This document shows, piece after piece, positions 34,287 through 43,530 of a stretch of DNA of 64,000 bases. Within the stretch, counting starts at the first letter, position 1, and each line of letters opens with the position of its first letter. A program made the translations under genes and the position numbers. Location of the stretch: the NCBI RefSeq assembly GCF_004328625.1, contig NZ_CP032229.1, forward strand, positions 186,001 through 250,000, written 5' to 3'. This DNA comes from Streptomyces seoulensis. GTDB taxonomy: Bacteria; Actinomycetota; Actinomycetes; Streptomycetales; Streptomycetaceae. The notes beneath the pieces were generated by a model that saw only the letters and a program-made list of their open reading frames with translations, had not been told where the DNA came from and did no database searches.

Positions 34287-34777
34287 GAGGGTGCCCCCTG
34301 AGCGTTCTCGTCGTCGGATACGGGTGTCGCGAGAGGTGCGTCGAGCAGCGTTGTCAGCTCACTGGTGAAGGTCCGCGCTCGCGGGACGTCGAGACCCCCG
34401 AGCGGCTCCATCAGCCGCTGAAGCAGTTCCTGGACCGCGTCGATGGCCCGCCCGGTGACGGCGTAGCCCTGCTCGGTGAGCTGGAGCTGTACCGCGCGCG
34501 GGTCACGGGGGTCGCGGGTGCGCTCGATCATGCCGGCGGACTCCAGGGCACGCGCCAGCTTCGAGACGTACAGCGCCTCCAGGCCGGTGTGGTCGGCGAG
34601 TTGACGCTGACTGGGGCGCTCGCCCGTGCGCCGCAGGCCGTACAGGGAAGCGACCAGCGAGTACTGGGCGTGCGTGAGACCCAGCGGTGCCACCGCGCGG
34701 TCGACGGCGACACGCCACTTGTTGGCGAGCCGCCACACCAGGAAGCCGGGCGTGGGACCCGGTGAACCGTTGTCCAT
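34283..34777 (-). CDS. MarR-family transcriptional regulator
   Basis: 164 residues: LTHAQYSLVASLYGL, PSQRQLADHTGLEALYVSKLARALESAGMIERTRDPRDPRAVQLQLTEQG is a full MarR winged helix with the wing D-P-R-D-x-R. An operator-like palindrome starts 11 bases upstream of its ATG (34777), so autorepression is likely. First gene of a two-gene operon. Confidence 0.88.
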   Translation of the reverse strand: MDNGSPGPTPGFLVWRLANKWRVAVDRAVAPLGLTHAQYSLVASLYGLRRTGERPSQRQLADHTGLEALYVSKLARALESAGMIERTRDPRDPRAVQLQLTEQGYAVTGRAIDAVQELLQRLMEPLGGLDVPRARTFTSELTTLLDAPLATPVSDDENAQGAPS

Positions 34778-34787
34778 GACCTATAGA

Positions 34788-34806
34788 GTACATAGCTACT
34801 ATGTAC
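34788..34806. promoter_or_regulatory. MarR operator candidate
   Basis: Perfect inverted repeat GTACATAG-CTA-CTATGTAC. A near-copy of its core follows directly (TACATGGCTACTATC after TACATAGCTACTATG), giving a second half-site. It is AT-rich against the surroundings and overlaps the expected promoter of the MarR operon. Confidence 0.7.
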
Positions 34807-34865
34807 ATGGCTACTATCTTGTGCAAACCACCCGGCACTGGGTCATGGCCGTCCGCGAACCTCGC

Positions 34866-36317
34866 CTACAGAACCGCCAGCCGGTCCAACAGCCTTTCCG
34901 CCTGCTGGATTTCGGTGCTCAGCGGGTGGTCCTCGGCCACATGGGGAAGGCCCGCCGAGGCCAGGGCGAAGGCGTGGCGGAGGGGGGTGTCGGGGAGTTC
35001 GGTGCCGGAGATGCGCAACGCGCGCACCGCGCCCAGGAGTTCGCAGGCCAGGACGGTGCGGTAGGCGGCCGTGGCCGCGACCGTGCTGCGCACCGCGTGG
35101 GTGGAGAAGCTGGCGTGGTCCTCCAGGCCCCGGGAGATCACGGCGGTGCCGAGGGTGACCGGGGAGGCGGCGTGGCGGAGGGTGCCGAGGGCGTCGTGGG
35201 CGACGTATTCGAGGATCATGACGCCGGAGCTGCCCGCCGGGCCCTCGGCGAGGAACGGCGGGAGGCCGCTGAGGTCGGGTTCGACGAGGTCGCTGAGGCG
35301 GGCGGCGGACAGCTCGGCGGTGTGGTGGAGCGCGGCGCGCAGGTAGTCGAAGGCGAGGGCGACCGGCGCGGTGGAGAACTGGCCGTGGTGGAAGGCTTGT
35401 CGGGTCTCCGTGTCGATGAGCGGGTTCTCCGCCGCCGCGTTGATGTCGACCTCAAGCACCTGTTCCACATGCGCGGCAGCCTCCAGCGCGGGCCCCTGCA
35501 CCTGGGGGAAGGCCCGCAGGCCGAAGGGGTCCTGGAGGCGCCGGCCGGGCGGCAGGTCGCCGCCCGAGGTGAGCAGCCGGCGCAGCTCGGCGGCGCACCG
35601 TACGGCGCCGGGATGCGGCCGTGAGGCGTGCACGCGCTCGTCGTACGCCTCCGCCGAGCCGCCCAGCGCGCAGAAGGTCAGCGCGGTGACGACATGGCTG
35701 GCCGCGAGCAGCCGGGACAGGTCGTGCCAGGCGAGGACGGCCTCGGCGAGGGTCGCGGCGTTGCTGGAGATGAAGGCGAGCGCGTCGCCGGGGCTGATGG
35801 CCACCGGGTCGATGCCGCCGGACTCCCAGGGCAGTTCGCCGGCGAGGGTCAGCGCGATCTCGGCCAGCGCGGTGAGGTCGCCGGTGCCGATCGCGCCACG
35901 GGTGTGCACGAGGGGCAGCGCGCCGACCCGCAGGGCCTGTTCCAGGGCCCGGAGCAGCCGGGGGTGCACTCCGCTGCCGGCGGCGGCGAGCTGGTTGAGG
36001 CGTACGGCCATCACCGCGCGCACCGCGTCGTCGGGCAGCGGCGCGCCGGTGCCGCCGGCGTGGCTGCGCAGCAGGCGCAGGCCGTGCAGGTCGGCGCCGT
36101 CGGGGTCGACGACGATGTGGCGGTTGGCGCCGACACCGGTGGTCCGGCCGTACACCGCGCCCTTCGCGCCCAGCTCCACGGCCAGTTCGTAACTCTGTTC
36201 CGCCCTGGTCAGCGCGTCGGGCGCGAGCTTCGGCCACGCGCTGCGCCGGGCGACGCGGACCACGTCGGCGCACCTCAGTCCGGCGCCGCTGATCAGGATG
36301 CGGCTGGAGTCGGTCAT
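34866..36317 (-). CDS. Aromatic amino acid/histidine ammonia-lyase-family protein with atypical MIO motif
   Basis: 483 residues, full length for the HAL/PAL fold. Conserved: Tyr56 (VYGRTTGVGA), Asn186 (ISSNAAT), QDPFGLRAFPQVQG (Gln262, Arg268), ENPL, and the Glu399-Asp400 pair (SRGLEDHASFS). The tripeptide that forms the MIO cofactor, normally Ala-Ser-Gly in GSVGASGDLAPL, reads Gly144-Thr145-Gly146 in GAIGTGDLTALA, apparently one residue shorter. The product may lack MIO and do different chemistry. ATG at 36317 with AGAGGGG upstream. Divergent from an RpiR regulator and MFS permease, so probably a catabolic or nutrient-uptake locus. Confidence 0.83.
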   Translation of the reverse strand: MTDSSRILISGAGLRCADVVRVARRSAWPKLAPDALTRAEQSYELAVELGAKGAVYGRTTGVGANRHIVVDPDGADLHGLRLLRSHAGGTGAPLPDDAVRAVMAVRLNQLAAAGSGVHPRLLRALEQALRVGALPLVHTRGAIGTGDLTALAEIALTLAGELPWESGGIDPVAISPGDALAFISSNAATLAEAVLAWHDLSRLLAASHVVTALTFCALGGSAEAYDERVHASRPHPGAVRCAAELRRLLTSGGDLPPGRRLQDPFGLRAFPQVQGPALEAAAHVEQVLEVDINAAAENPLIDTETRQAFHHGQFSTAPVALAFDYLRAALHHTAELSAARLSDLVEPDLSGLPPFLAEGPAGSSGVMILEYVAHDALGTLRHAASPVTLGTAVISRGLEDHASFSTHAVRSTVAATAAYRTVLACELLGAVRALRISGTELPDTPLRHAFALASAGLPHVAEDHPLSTEIQQAERLLDRLAVL

Positions 36318-36354
36318 CGCCACCCCTCTTGACAACAGTTCATTCATTCCTGCG

Positions 36355-36371
36355 AATAGCATGTAACTATT
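36355..36371. promoter_or_regulatory. Possible RpiR operator in the divergent promoter
   Basis: AATAG-CATGTAA-CTATT, a 5-base inverted repeat in a locally AT-rich stretch between the lyase and RpiR genes. TTGACA at 36329-36334 is a -35 candidate for the rightward promoter. Confidence 0.4.
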
Positions 36372-36430
36372 GATTCATCGCGCTGGCAAGAACCCCGCCG
36401 GCGAATCCCGCCGGCGAGAAGGAGAACCTG

Positions 36431-37255
36431 GTGCCCCGGTCGCTGCACGAGCTGCTCACCGCGCACCGCCTCACGCCCGCGCAACGGCGCATCGCCAGCT
36501 ACCTGGCCGAGCGTCCGCGCGACGCCGCCGCGCTCACCAGCGCCGAGCTGGCCGAGCACGCGCAGGTGAGCCAGCCGTCGGTGACCCGTTTCGTCGCGCT
36601 GCTCGGCTTCGACGGGTACGGGGAGTTCCGGCGCTATCTGCGAAGCGCGACCACCGAGCCGGTGCTGGAGCGCGGCGGCAACAAGTTCCAGGCCGCCGTC
36701 GACGCCGACCTGCGCAACCTGGCCGCGCTGCGGGCCCAGCTCTCCGACGAGGCCCGGCTGCGGGCCATCGCCGAGCGGCTGATGGCTTCGGTTCCGCTGG
36801 TCGTCGTGGGGTACCGCGTGTCGGCCGCGCAGGCCGCCTCGTTCGCCTACCTTGCCACCAAGATCCATCCGGATGTCCGGCTGCTGACCGATTCGGGCAG
36901 TGTGTTCGGCGACCATCTGCGGCACGCCCACCGGTGTGGCGCCCAAACACTGGTGATGGTCGCGCTCCCCCGCTACCCGCGGGAGTGCGCGGCCGCGCTC
37001 CAACAGGCTCGCACGCTGGGCCTGCACACGCTTCTGATCACGGACCGGCTCGTCACGGCGCTCACCCCGCTCGCCGACGACGTGCTGAGCGCGGGAGTCG
37101 CCTCCGAGTTCGTGTTCGACTCGCACGCCGCGGTCGTCTCGCTGACCGTGGCACTGGTGGAGGCGATGGCCGACGCGGCCGGTGCCTCGGCCCGGCAACG
37201 ACTGGAAGGTTTCGAAGACTATGCCGCAGAGCAAGACCTCTTCCTCCGGGAGTGA
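36431..37255 (+). CDS. MurR/RpiR-family transcriptional regulator
   Basis: 274 residues. N-terminal HTH_6 (LTPAQRRIASYLAERPRDAA, SAELAEHAQVSQPSVTRFVALLGFDGYGEF) and a C-terminal SIS sugar-phosphate-like sensing domain (120-250; VPLVVVGYRVSAAQAASF). It probably senses a metabolite and controls the divergent lyase and the downstream permease. GTG at 36431 with AAGGAGAA upstream. Confidence 0.9.
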   Translation: MPRSLHELLTAHRLTPAQRRIASYLAERPRDAAALTSAELAEHAQVSQPSVTRFVALLGFDGYGEFRRYLRSATTEPVLERGGNKFQAAVDADLRNLAALRAQLSDEARLRAIAERLMASVPLVVVGYRVSAAQAASFAYLATKIHPDVRLLTDSGSVFGDHLRHAHRCGAQTLVMVALPRYPRECAAALQQARTLGLHTLLITDRLVTALTPLADDVLSAGVASEFVFDSHAAVVSLTVALVEAMADAAGASARQRLEGFEDYAAEQDLFLRE

Positions 37256-38591
37256 CAATCCCGGAGGCTCGGGGAGCGACGAGGCGGCGACGGCGTTCGA
37301 CGACGCTCCCCTCAACCGTTTCCATCTGCGCATCACGGCGCTGACGTTCTGCGCCAACTACTCCGACGGCTATGAACTCGGCATCATCAGCATCGCCCTG
37401 CCGTTGATCGCCCAGCAGCTGGGGTTCGGCTCCGTGTGGGAGGGGCTGCTCGGCGCCGCGGCGCTGATCGGCATCTTCCTCGGCAGTGTGGTCGTCGGCT
37501 GGGGTGCGGACCGGATCGGCCGCCAGCGTCTTTACACGTACAACTTCCTGCTCATCGCGGTCGCGTCGGCCGCCGAGTTCTTCGTGACCGGGCCCACCCA
37601 GTTGTTCGTCCTGCGTCTGCTGATCGGTATCGGCATCGGCGCCGACTACGCGCTGGGCCCGACGCTGGTCGCCGAGTTCGTACCGCGCCGCTACCGGGGC
37701 GGGCTGCTCGCGTCCCTGACCGTCATGTGGACGGTGGGGTACGTGGTGGCGTTCTTCCTCGGCAACTGGGTGGTCGGTCTCGGGGGCGAGGCGTGGCGGT
37801 GGCTGCTCGCGTCCAGCAGTGTGCCGGCGCTGGCCGTGGTGCTGCTGCGGCTCGGAGTGCCGGAGTCTCCGCGCTGGCTGGTCGCGCGCGGGCATCTGGA
37901 GCGGGCGCGGGCCGTGGTGCGCCGGCTCGGTGGCGACGAGGACGCGGTCGCGTCCCTGGTCGCGCACGCGCACACCACCGCCGACCGTCCCCGGGCGCGC
38001 TACCGCGACCTGTTCGGCCCCGAGTACTGGCGGCGGACGGCGTTCGGCGTCATCTTCTACAACGCCCAGGTGGTGCCGTACTTCGCCATCTATACGTTCC
38101 TGCCGCTGGTGCTGGCCAAGATCGGGGTCGGCGAGGAGGACACCACCAGCGACGGCATCCTGAACCTGTTCCTGCTGGGCGGCAGCGTGGCGGGCCTGTG
38201 GCTGGTGGCGAAGATGACCCGGCGCGGGCTGACGATCTGGTCCTTCGTCGTCCTGATCGCCGCGCTCGCCCCCATGGCGGTGTGGCCCGACGCGCCGAAG
38301 GGGCTGCTCTTCCCGCTGTTCCTGCTCTTCACGTTCACCATGTCGGCGGCCGTCAACCTCGACCAGGTCTACCCGGCCGAACTCTTCCCCACCGACCTCC
38401 GCAGCTCCGGCGTCGGCCTCCTGAACGGCATGAGCCGCATCGGCTCCGCGATCGGCACCTTCCTCCTCCCCCTCAGCCTCGACCACATCGGCTTCTCCCC
38501 CACCATGCTGGCACTGACCCTGGTCCTGGCGGTCGGCCTGGCAGCCTCGGTGGCCTGGGCCCCGGAAACGAAGAACGCGGCACTCGACTGA
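37221..38591 (+). CDS. MFS transporter, sugar/acid porter type
   Basis: 456 residues, 12 predicted membrane helices. GWGADRIGRQR after helix 2 and PESPRWL before the central loop are the signatures of the sugar (and other) transporter family, which includes aromatic and carboxylic acid/H+ symporters. ATG at 37221 lies inside the 3' end of the RpiR gene (35-base overlap) with GGAAGG upstream, so it is co-expressed. It likely imports the substrate of the neighbouring lyase. Confidence 0.88.
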   Translation: MPQSKTSSSGSDNPGGSGSDEAATAFDDAPLNRFHLRITALTFCANYSDGYELGIISIALPLIAQQLGFGSVWEGLLGAAALIGIFLGSVVVGWGADRIGRQRLYTYNFLLIAVASAAEFFVTGPTQLFVLRLLIGIGIGADYALGPTLVAEFVPRRYRGGLLASLTVMWTVGYVVAFFLGNWVVGLGGEAWRWLLASSSVPALAVVLLRLGVPESPRWLVARGHLERARAVVRRLGGDEDAVASLVAHAHTTADRPRARYRDLFGPEYWRRTAFGVIFYNAQVVPYFAIYTFLPLVLAKIGVGEEDTTSDGILNLFLLGGSVAGLWLVAKMTRRGLTIWSFVVLIAALAPMAVWPDAPKGLLFPLFLLFTFTMSAAVNLDQVYPAELFPTDLRSSGVGLLNGMSRIGSAIGTFLLPLSLDHIGFSPTMLALTLVLAVGLAASVAWAPETKNAALD

Positions 38592-38603
38592 CGGCCGTCC
38601 CGG

Positions 38604-38957
38604 TCAGGCGGGCTGCCACAGCTCGACGCGGTTGCCCTCCGGGTCCGTGACCCAGCCGAAGCGCCCGACGCCCTCCATGTCCTGGGTCTCGCCGGACACG
38701 TCCGCACCCTTGGCACGCAGCTGCGCCAGCATCGCGTCCAGGTCGGCCACGCGGAAGTTGAGCATGGTCTGCTGGGCAGGCGACCCGAAGTACCCGGTGC
38801 CGGCCTCGAAGGTCGCGAACACCGTGGGCCCGGTCGCCTGCCGCCACAGCCCGTGCTCATCGGCGTCGAGCCCCAGACAGTCGCGGTACCAAGCACTCAG
38901 TGCCTCCGGGTCACCGGCCCGCAGAAAGTAACCACCGATTCCGAGTACGCGTTCCAT
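38604..38957 (-). CDS. VOC-family (glyoxalase/bleomycin-resistance fold) protein
   Basis: 117 residues: VLGIGGYFLRAGDPEALSAWYRDCLGL, TVFATFEAGTGYF, MLNFRVADLDAMLAQLRAKG and the final GVTDPEGNRVELWQ-like strand (WVTDPEGNRVELW). Metal-dependent VOC fold; activity unknown. ATG at 38957. Convergent with the MFS gene. Confidence 0.88.
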   Translation of the reverse strand: MERVLGIGGYFLRAGDPEALSAWYRDCLGLDADEHGLWRQATGPTVFATFEAGTGYFGSPAQQTMLNFRVADLDAMLAQLRAKGADVSGETQDMEGVGRFGWVTDPEGNRVELWQPA

Positions 38958-38996
38958 GCGGTCATCCTGTCAGGACGACCGGGGTTCGGGGTGTTG

Positions 38997-39773
38997 TCAG
39001 TCGCGGGGCAGGCGGGTCGCCGTTTCCAGGTAGAAGGCGTCGATGCTCTGGACGGCCTGTTCGAAGGCGGCGAGGTTGACGGGCTTGGTGACGTAGGCGT
39101 TGGCGTGGCCCTGGTAGGCGCTGGCGACGTCGTCGGGGGCGGAGGACGTGGTGAGGACGACGACGGGGATGGTCTGGAGCTCCTCGTCGGCCTTGAGGAT
39201 CTGCAGCAGCTCGCGGCCGTTCATGCGGGGCATGTTGAGGTCGAGCACGATGAGGTCGGGGCGCACGCTGTCCGGGGAGCGCAGGTGTTCGAGCGCGGCG
39301 ACCCCGTCGGTGACCTGGACCAGGTTCCGGGCGCCGCGCTCGGAGAGGGCCTCCTCGATGAGGAGCGCGTCGGCGACGTCGTCCTCGACGAGCAGGACGT
39401 CGAAGGGGCGGGTGGGGGTGGTCATCATCGGATGCTCCGTGGGTGCTTCGTGGGAGTGGGTGAAGAGTCCCGGCCAGCGGCGGCGCGCGCCCTGGCGCGT
39501 CATGTCGCTGGCCTCTCCGAGCTGGGGGTAACCGGCACCCGCGCGTGCGGCGTCCACGGCCGCCGCACGCTGGAGGCGCTCGGCGGCCCGCTGGAGATGC
39601 GTCAGTACGTGCAGCCGGGTCAGCGCGTGCGAAGGGTCGTCCGGCGACGGAACACGGGAACTCCCCTCCGCCATCTCGTGGACGATGCGCCGCGCGGCCT
39701 CGTCGACCGCCGCGTCCGCGAGCGCGGCCATCTCCTGGGGGGCGGTCGGCACGACGAAGTTCTTGCCAGGCAT
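38997..39773 (-). CDS. Response regulator fused to a small helical N-domain
   Basis: 258 residues in one frame. Residues 1-105 (MAALADAAVDEAARRIVHEM, LTRLHVLTHLQRAAERLQ, YPQLGEASDMTRQGARRRWPGL) resemble a small Streptomyces helical protein usually encoded alone. Residues 116-258 are a receiver of the Rcp1 type (VLLVEDDVADALLIEEAL, LIVLDLNMPRMNGREL, VVVLTTSS, YVTKPVNL), with the phosphorylated Asp in VLDLNMP. An internal ATG at 39428 has a good site (CGGAG, 6 bases), better than the one at 39773, so a 143-residue receiver may also be made. Divergent from its likely kinase. Confidence 0.8.
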   Translation of the reverse strand: MPGKNFVVPTAPQEMAALADAAVDEAARRIVHEMAEGSSRVPSPDDPSHALTRLHVLTHLQRAAERLQRAAAVDAARAGAGYPQLGEASDMTRQGARRRWPGLFTHSHEAPTEHPMMTTPTRPFDVLLVEDDVADALLIEEALSERGARNLVQVTDGVAALEHLRSPDSVRPDLIVLDLNMPRMNGRELLQILKADEELQTIPVVVLTTSSAPDDVASAYQGHANAYVTKPVNLAAFEQAVQSIDAFYLETATRLPRD

Positions 39774-39883
39774 GACCAGCAGAGTAAGCCCTCGGCATCA
39801 CCCGCGACAACAACAGTTGTCATCGTCGCTTAAGGTATGCCTGCGCCGCCGCGATCGCGGCCGTCACCGGAGGGGAACAGAGG

Positions 39884-41473
39884 ATGACCGTCGTTGAGAG
39901 GCCGCCGCGCACGCGGGAGCTGTCCGCGTGGACGACTCGCCGCTGGCTTCGCTTCGGAGTCACCGTGGCGATGTCCGTCCTGGTGCTCCTGGGCGCGACC
40001 GGCGGCTGGGCCCTGGCGCGGACGGCGACCATCAGCGACAACCTCGTGGACGTGAAGTCCCCCGCGCTGACGAACTCGATCCGGCTGGAGTCGGCCCTGC
40101 TCAACCAGGAGACGGGCATCCGGGGCTACGGCCTCACCGGCACCGCCGACTTCCTGGACCCTTACCGGGAGGGGCTCGGCCAGCAGAAGACGTACACGAA
40201 GACCCTGGCGACCCTGCTCCGGGGCAACCCCGCGCGCCTGCGTGACCTGAAGGACGTCGAGGACCGTATCGAGACGTGGCAGGCGCAGATCGCCCGGCCG
40301 GTCGCGAACTCACCGGCCGGCAAGCCCTCTCCGCTCGCCACCGACAGTGCGACCAGGGGCAAGTCGACCTTCGACGCCGTGCGCACGGCGATGGCCACCC
40401 AGCAGGACCGGCTGCGCGCCGACCGCGCGGCGGCCAGGGCGGACCTGATCGCCACGATGCGCCTGCGCAACTGGATCTTCATCGCCATCGCGGCCGTCAT
40501 CGTGGCCCTCGCGGTGATCGTCTCCGAGGCGCTGCGCCGGGGCATCACCGGGCCGCTGGAGCGGATCGGGGCGGACGCCCGGACCATCGCGGACGGCGAC
40601 TTCGGGCACCCGATCACCCCGACCGGCCCCGCCGACCTCAGGCAGCTGAGCGGCGAGATCGAGTCCATGCGCCGGCGGCTGGTCCGCGCCCTGGACTTCA
40701 GCGAGGAGGCCCGGCAGCGCCTGGACGAGCAGTCCGCCGACCTCAAGCGGTCCAACGCGGAGCTGGAGCAGTTCGCGTACGTCGCCTCGCACGACCTCCA
40801 GGAACCGCTGCGGAAGGTGTCCAGCTTCACGCAGTTGCTCCAGCGGCGCTACGGCGGTCAGCTCGACGAACGGGCTGACCAATACATCGACTTCGCCGTC
40901 GACGGCGCCAACCGCATGCAGACGCTCATCAACGACCTGCTCGACTTCTCCCGCGTGGGCCGGGTCCACAACACCCACCAGAGCGTCGACCTCAATGTCG
41001 TGATGAAGCGGACCCTCACCGCGATCAGCGTCAGCATCGAGGAGTCGGGAGCGGTGATCACCCGGGACGAACTGCCCACCGTCATCGCCGACTCCACGCA
41101 GATGGGCATGCTCTGGCAGAACCTGATCGGCAACGCCATCAAGTTCCGCCGCCCCGGCGAGACTCCTGCCGTCCACATCTCCGCCGAACAGGACGGTGAT
41201 CACTGGCGGTTCGCCGTCACCGACAACGGCATCGGCATCGCCTCCGAGTACGCCGAGAAGGTCTTCGTCATCTTCCAGCGCCTCCACACCAAGGACCGCT
41301 ACCAGGGCAGCGGCATCGGCCTCGCGATGTGCAAGAAGATCGTCGAGTTCCACGGCGGCACCATCGCGGTGGACCTCACCCACACCGAGGGCACCCGCAT
41401 CGTCTTCACCCTGGCGAGCAGGCCGGTGGAGCCGGGCGAGCAGGGGGACCTGGTCGCGGCGGGCCGTTCGTAG
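39884..41473 (+). CDS. Sensor histidine kinase, CHASE3-HAMP-HisKA-HATPase
   Basis: 529 residues. Membrane helices at about 23-45 and 196-217 flank a CHASE3-type extracellular sensor ([22 protein letters not shown]). HAMP follows, then a coiled coil and the H-box [15 protein letters not shown] with His303, as in phytochrome-type kinases. ATP-binding boxes: N ([11 protein letters not shown]), G1 (VTDNGIGI), F (FVIFQRLH) and G2 ([12 protein letters not shown]). It should phosphorylate the receiver encoded divergently. ATG at 39884 with GGAGGGG and AGAGG upstream. Confidence 0.92.
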   Translation: MTVVERPPRTRELSAWTTRRWLRFGVTVAMSVLVLLGATGGWALARTATISDNLVDVKSPALTNSIRLESALLNQETGIRGYGLTGTADFLDPYREGLGQQKTYTKTLATLLRGNPARLRDLKDVEDRIETWQAQIARPVANSPAGKPSPLATDSATRGKSTFDAVRTAMATQQDRLRADRAAARADLIATMRLRNWIFIAIAAVIVALAVIVSEALRRGITGPLERIGADARTIADGDFGHPITPTGPADLRQLSGEIESMRRRLVRALDFSEEARQRLDEQSADLKRSNAELEQFAYVASHDLQEPLRKVSSFTQLLQRRYGGQLDERADQYIDFAVDGANRMQTLINDLLDFSRVGRVHNTHQSVDLNVVMKRTLTAISVSIEESGAVITRDELPTVIADSTQMGMLWQNLIGNAIKFRRPGETPAVHISAEQDGDHWRFAVTDNGIGIASEYAEKVFVIFQRLHTKDRYQGSGIGLAMCKKIVEFHGGTIAVDLTHTEGTRIVFTLASRPVEPGEQGDLVAAGRS

Positions 41474-41509
41474 AAGTCCCGTACCCCTCCCGCCCGTTGC
41501 CCGTGTCCG

Positions 41510-43138
41510 TCATGTGCCGTCCGGGGCTCCCGCCGGCCGGTCGCGCGGCGGGGGGCCCGTCAGGAGGCGGTGTTCGGTGGATTCGTAGCGGGCGCGTTCG
41601 CGGTCGGCGGTGGACTTGCCGGCCAGGACGGAGGTGAGCCAGCCGGCCAGGAAGCCCGCCGGGATCGAGGCGAGGGCCGGGGTGTTGTAGGGGAACCAGT
41701 CGAAGTCGGCCTCGGGGAAGGCGGACACGGGGTTGCCGGAGACGAGGGTGGTGCCCGGGGTGAGGGCCAGCACGGTGAGGGAGCCGACGACGAGGGTGGC
41801 GAGCAGGCCGGCCCGGGTGTAGCGGCGCCAGAAGAGGGTGTAGAGCAGCGCGGGCGCGATGGCCGAGGCGCCCAGGGTGAAGGAGAGGGTCGCCAGGGGC
41901 TGGAGGCTGCGGTGCTGGGCGAGGGCGGCCACCAGGATGACGGGGATGCCGACCAGCAGGGCGCACGAGCGGGCGAGGGTGAGTTCCCGCGCCGGTGCGA
42001 GGGGGCGCGCGGCCGTCAGATCGTGGGCGAGAGCGTTGGCGCAGGCCAGCGTCATGCTCGCCACGGACGCGAGCAGGGTCAGGAACACGGCCGTGGTGAC
42101 CGTGGCGAAGAGCAGGCTCTCGGAGCGCGAGAGACCGCTGCCGAACGCGGCGCGGGCGCCCAGCAGATAGGCGGTCGTGCCGTGCGGGTCGGCCCCGGTG
42201 ATGCGGGCGCGCCCGAGGAGCGCGGTGGCCCCGGTGCAGATCAGTACGAGCATCAGGATGAACAGGGTGACCGAGGACACCGCCCAGGACATGGCCCGCC
42301 GCACCTGGCGCGGTGTCCCGGCGGTGTACATGCGCATGGTGACGTGTGGCAGGCACCCGGCGCCCAGCACGATCGCGCACTGGGTGCTCGCCAGGTCGAG
42401 CGCGGGGTGCGGGCTGCTGGAGTACTGGAGCCCCCAGCGCAGGTAGGCGGGCCCGGCACCGCTCTCGCGCGCGGCGGTGCGGAACAGCGCCTCGGTGCTC
42501 CAGCCGAAGGTGTGCAGGATGAGACCGCTGACGACGAGTCCGGAGGCGAGCAGCATCACCGTCTTGAAGATCTGCACGAGCGCCGTACCCCGCATCCCGC
42601 CCAGCGCCGCGTAGCTGATCATGAGGATGCCGGCTCCGGCCACGCAGCCGTTCTTGGCGGCGGGGGCGGTGAACCCCATGACGTAGGCGAGGAGTTCACC
42701 CACGCCGGCGAGCTGGACGATCATCATCGGGACGAGTGCGAGCAGGGTGACCGCACAGGCCGCGACGCGTACGGAGCGGGCGGGATGGCGGTGGCCGAGC
42801 ACGTCGCCCATGGTGTAGCGGCCGGTGTTGTGCAGCGGCTCGGCCAGCAGGAACATCAGCAGGAGCAGGGACAGTACGGCGCTGAGCGCGAGGACCACCC
42901 CGTCGTAGCCGCACAGCGCGATGATGCCGCCGATGGTGAGGACGGTGGCGGCGGAGATGTAGTCCCCGGCGATGGCGAGCCCGTTGCGCAGGGGCGAGAG
43001 GGATTTGTAGCCGGTGTAGAACTCGGCGAGGTCGTCCGCGTCCGGACCGGTGAGGACACAGAGCAGCAGGGTCAGTGCGACGACGGAGCAGAAGGCGGCC
43101 AGGGACCAGGACTGTGCGGGACCGCTGAACTCCGTCAC
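41510..43138 (-). CDS. Sodium:solute symporter, acetate (ActP)-like
   Basis: 542 residues, about 13 membrane helices. SSS signatures: FYTGYKSLSPLRNGLAIAGDYISAATVL, LAGVGELLAYVMG, GGMRGTALVQIFKTVML, LGAGCLPHVTMRMYT. Paired with a DUF485 gene as in cation/acetate symporter loci. GTG at 43138 overlaps the DUF485 stop (GTGA), so translation is coupled. Likely Na+-driven uptake of acetate or another short acid. Confidence 0.88.
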   Translation of the reverse strand: MTEFSGPAQSWSLAAFCSVVALTLLLCVLTGPDADDLAEFYTGYKSLSPLRNGLAIAGDYISAATVLTIGGIIALCGYDGVVLALSAVLSLLLLMFLLAEPLHNTGRYTMGDVLGHRHPARSVRVAACAVTLLALVPMMIVQLAGVGELLAYVMGFTAPAAKNGCVAGAGILMISYAALGGMRGTALVQIFKTVMLLASGLVVSGLILHTFGWSTEALFRTAARESGAGPAYLRWGLQYSSSPHPALDLASTQCAIVLGAGCLPHVTMRMYTAGTPRQVRRAMSWAVSSVTLFILMLVLICTGATALLGRARITGADPHGTTAYLLGARAAFGSGLSRSESLLFATVTTAVFLTLLASVASMTLACANALAHDLTAARPLAPARELTLARSCALLVGIPVILVAALAQHRSLQPLATLSFTLGASAIAPALLYTLFWRRYTRAGLLATLVVGSLTVLALTPGTTLVSGNPVSAFPEADFDWFPYNTPALASIPAGFLAGWLTSVLAGKSTADRERARYESTEHRLLTGPPPRDRPAGAPDGT

Positions 43139-43530
43139 CGGCCTCCCTTCCGGTGCACGGGCGCCGGGTAGGACTGGCGGGCGCGGCGGGCCAGCGGGTC
43201 GACGAGCCGGTAGGCGGTGGCCTCGTAGAGCAGGACGGCCAGCCAGGTGACGGGGATCTGGACGAGGGCCAGCACGAGTCCGGTGGGCAGGCCGCCCGGT
43301 CCCGGACGGGTCATCAGCCAGGGGGCCTTGACGGTCAGCGTGAGGAAGACGGCGAAGTAGCCGAGCGCGGTCAGGGACGCGACGCGGCGCTGCCAGCGGT
43401 AGGCGCGGCGCAGCATGCGCAGGGTGCGGTGCGGACCGGAGCGCGGACCCGGCGGCTCCGCCTGGCCGTGTCCCTCGGCCCAACTGGGTTCGCGGCGGTC
43501 GGACGGTAACTCGGAGCTGTCGTAGGACAC
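43135..43530 (-). CDS. DUF485 membrane protein
   Basis: 131 residues. Two membrane helices (about 55-72 and 85-102) separated by a short loop, DUF485 type (RVASLTALGYFAVFLTLTVKAPWLM, ALVQIPVTWLAVLLYEATAYRLVDPLARRAR). The usual partner of SSS acetate symporters. GTG at 43530 with AGGAGATC upstream; first gene of the pair. Confidence 0.88.
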   Translation of the reverse strand: MSYDSSELPSDRREPSWAEGHGQAEPPGPRSGPHRTLRMLRRAYRWQRRVASLTALGYFAVFLTLTVKAPWLMTRPGPGGLPTGLVLALVQIPVTWLAVLLYEATAYRLVDPLARRARQSYPAPVHRKGGR

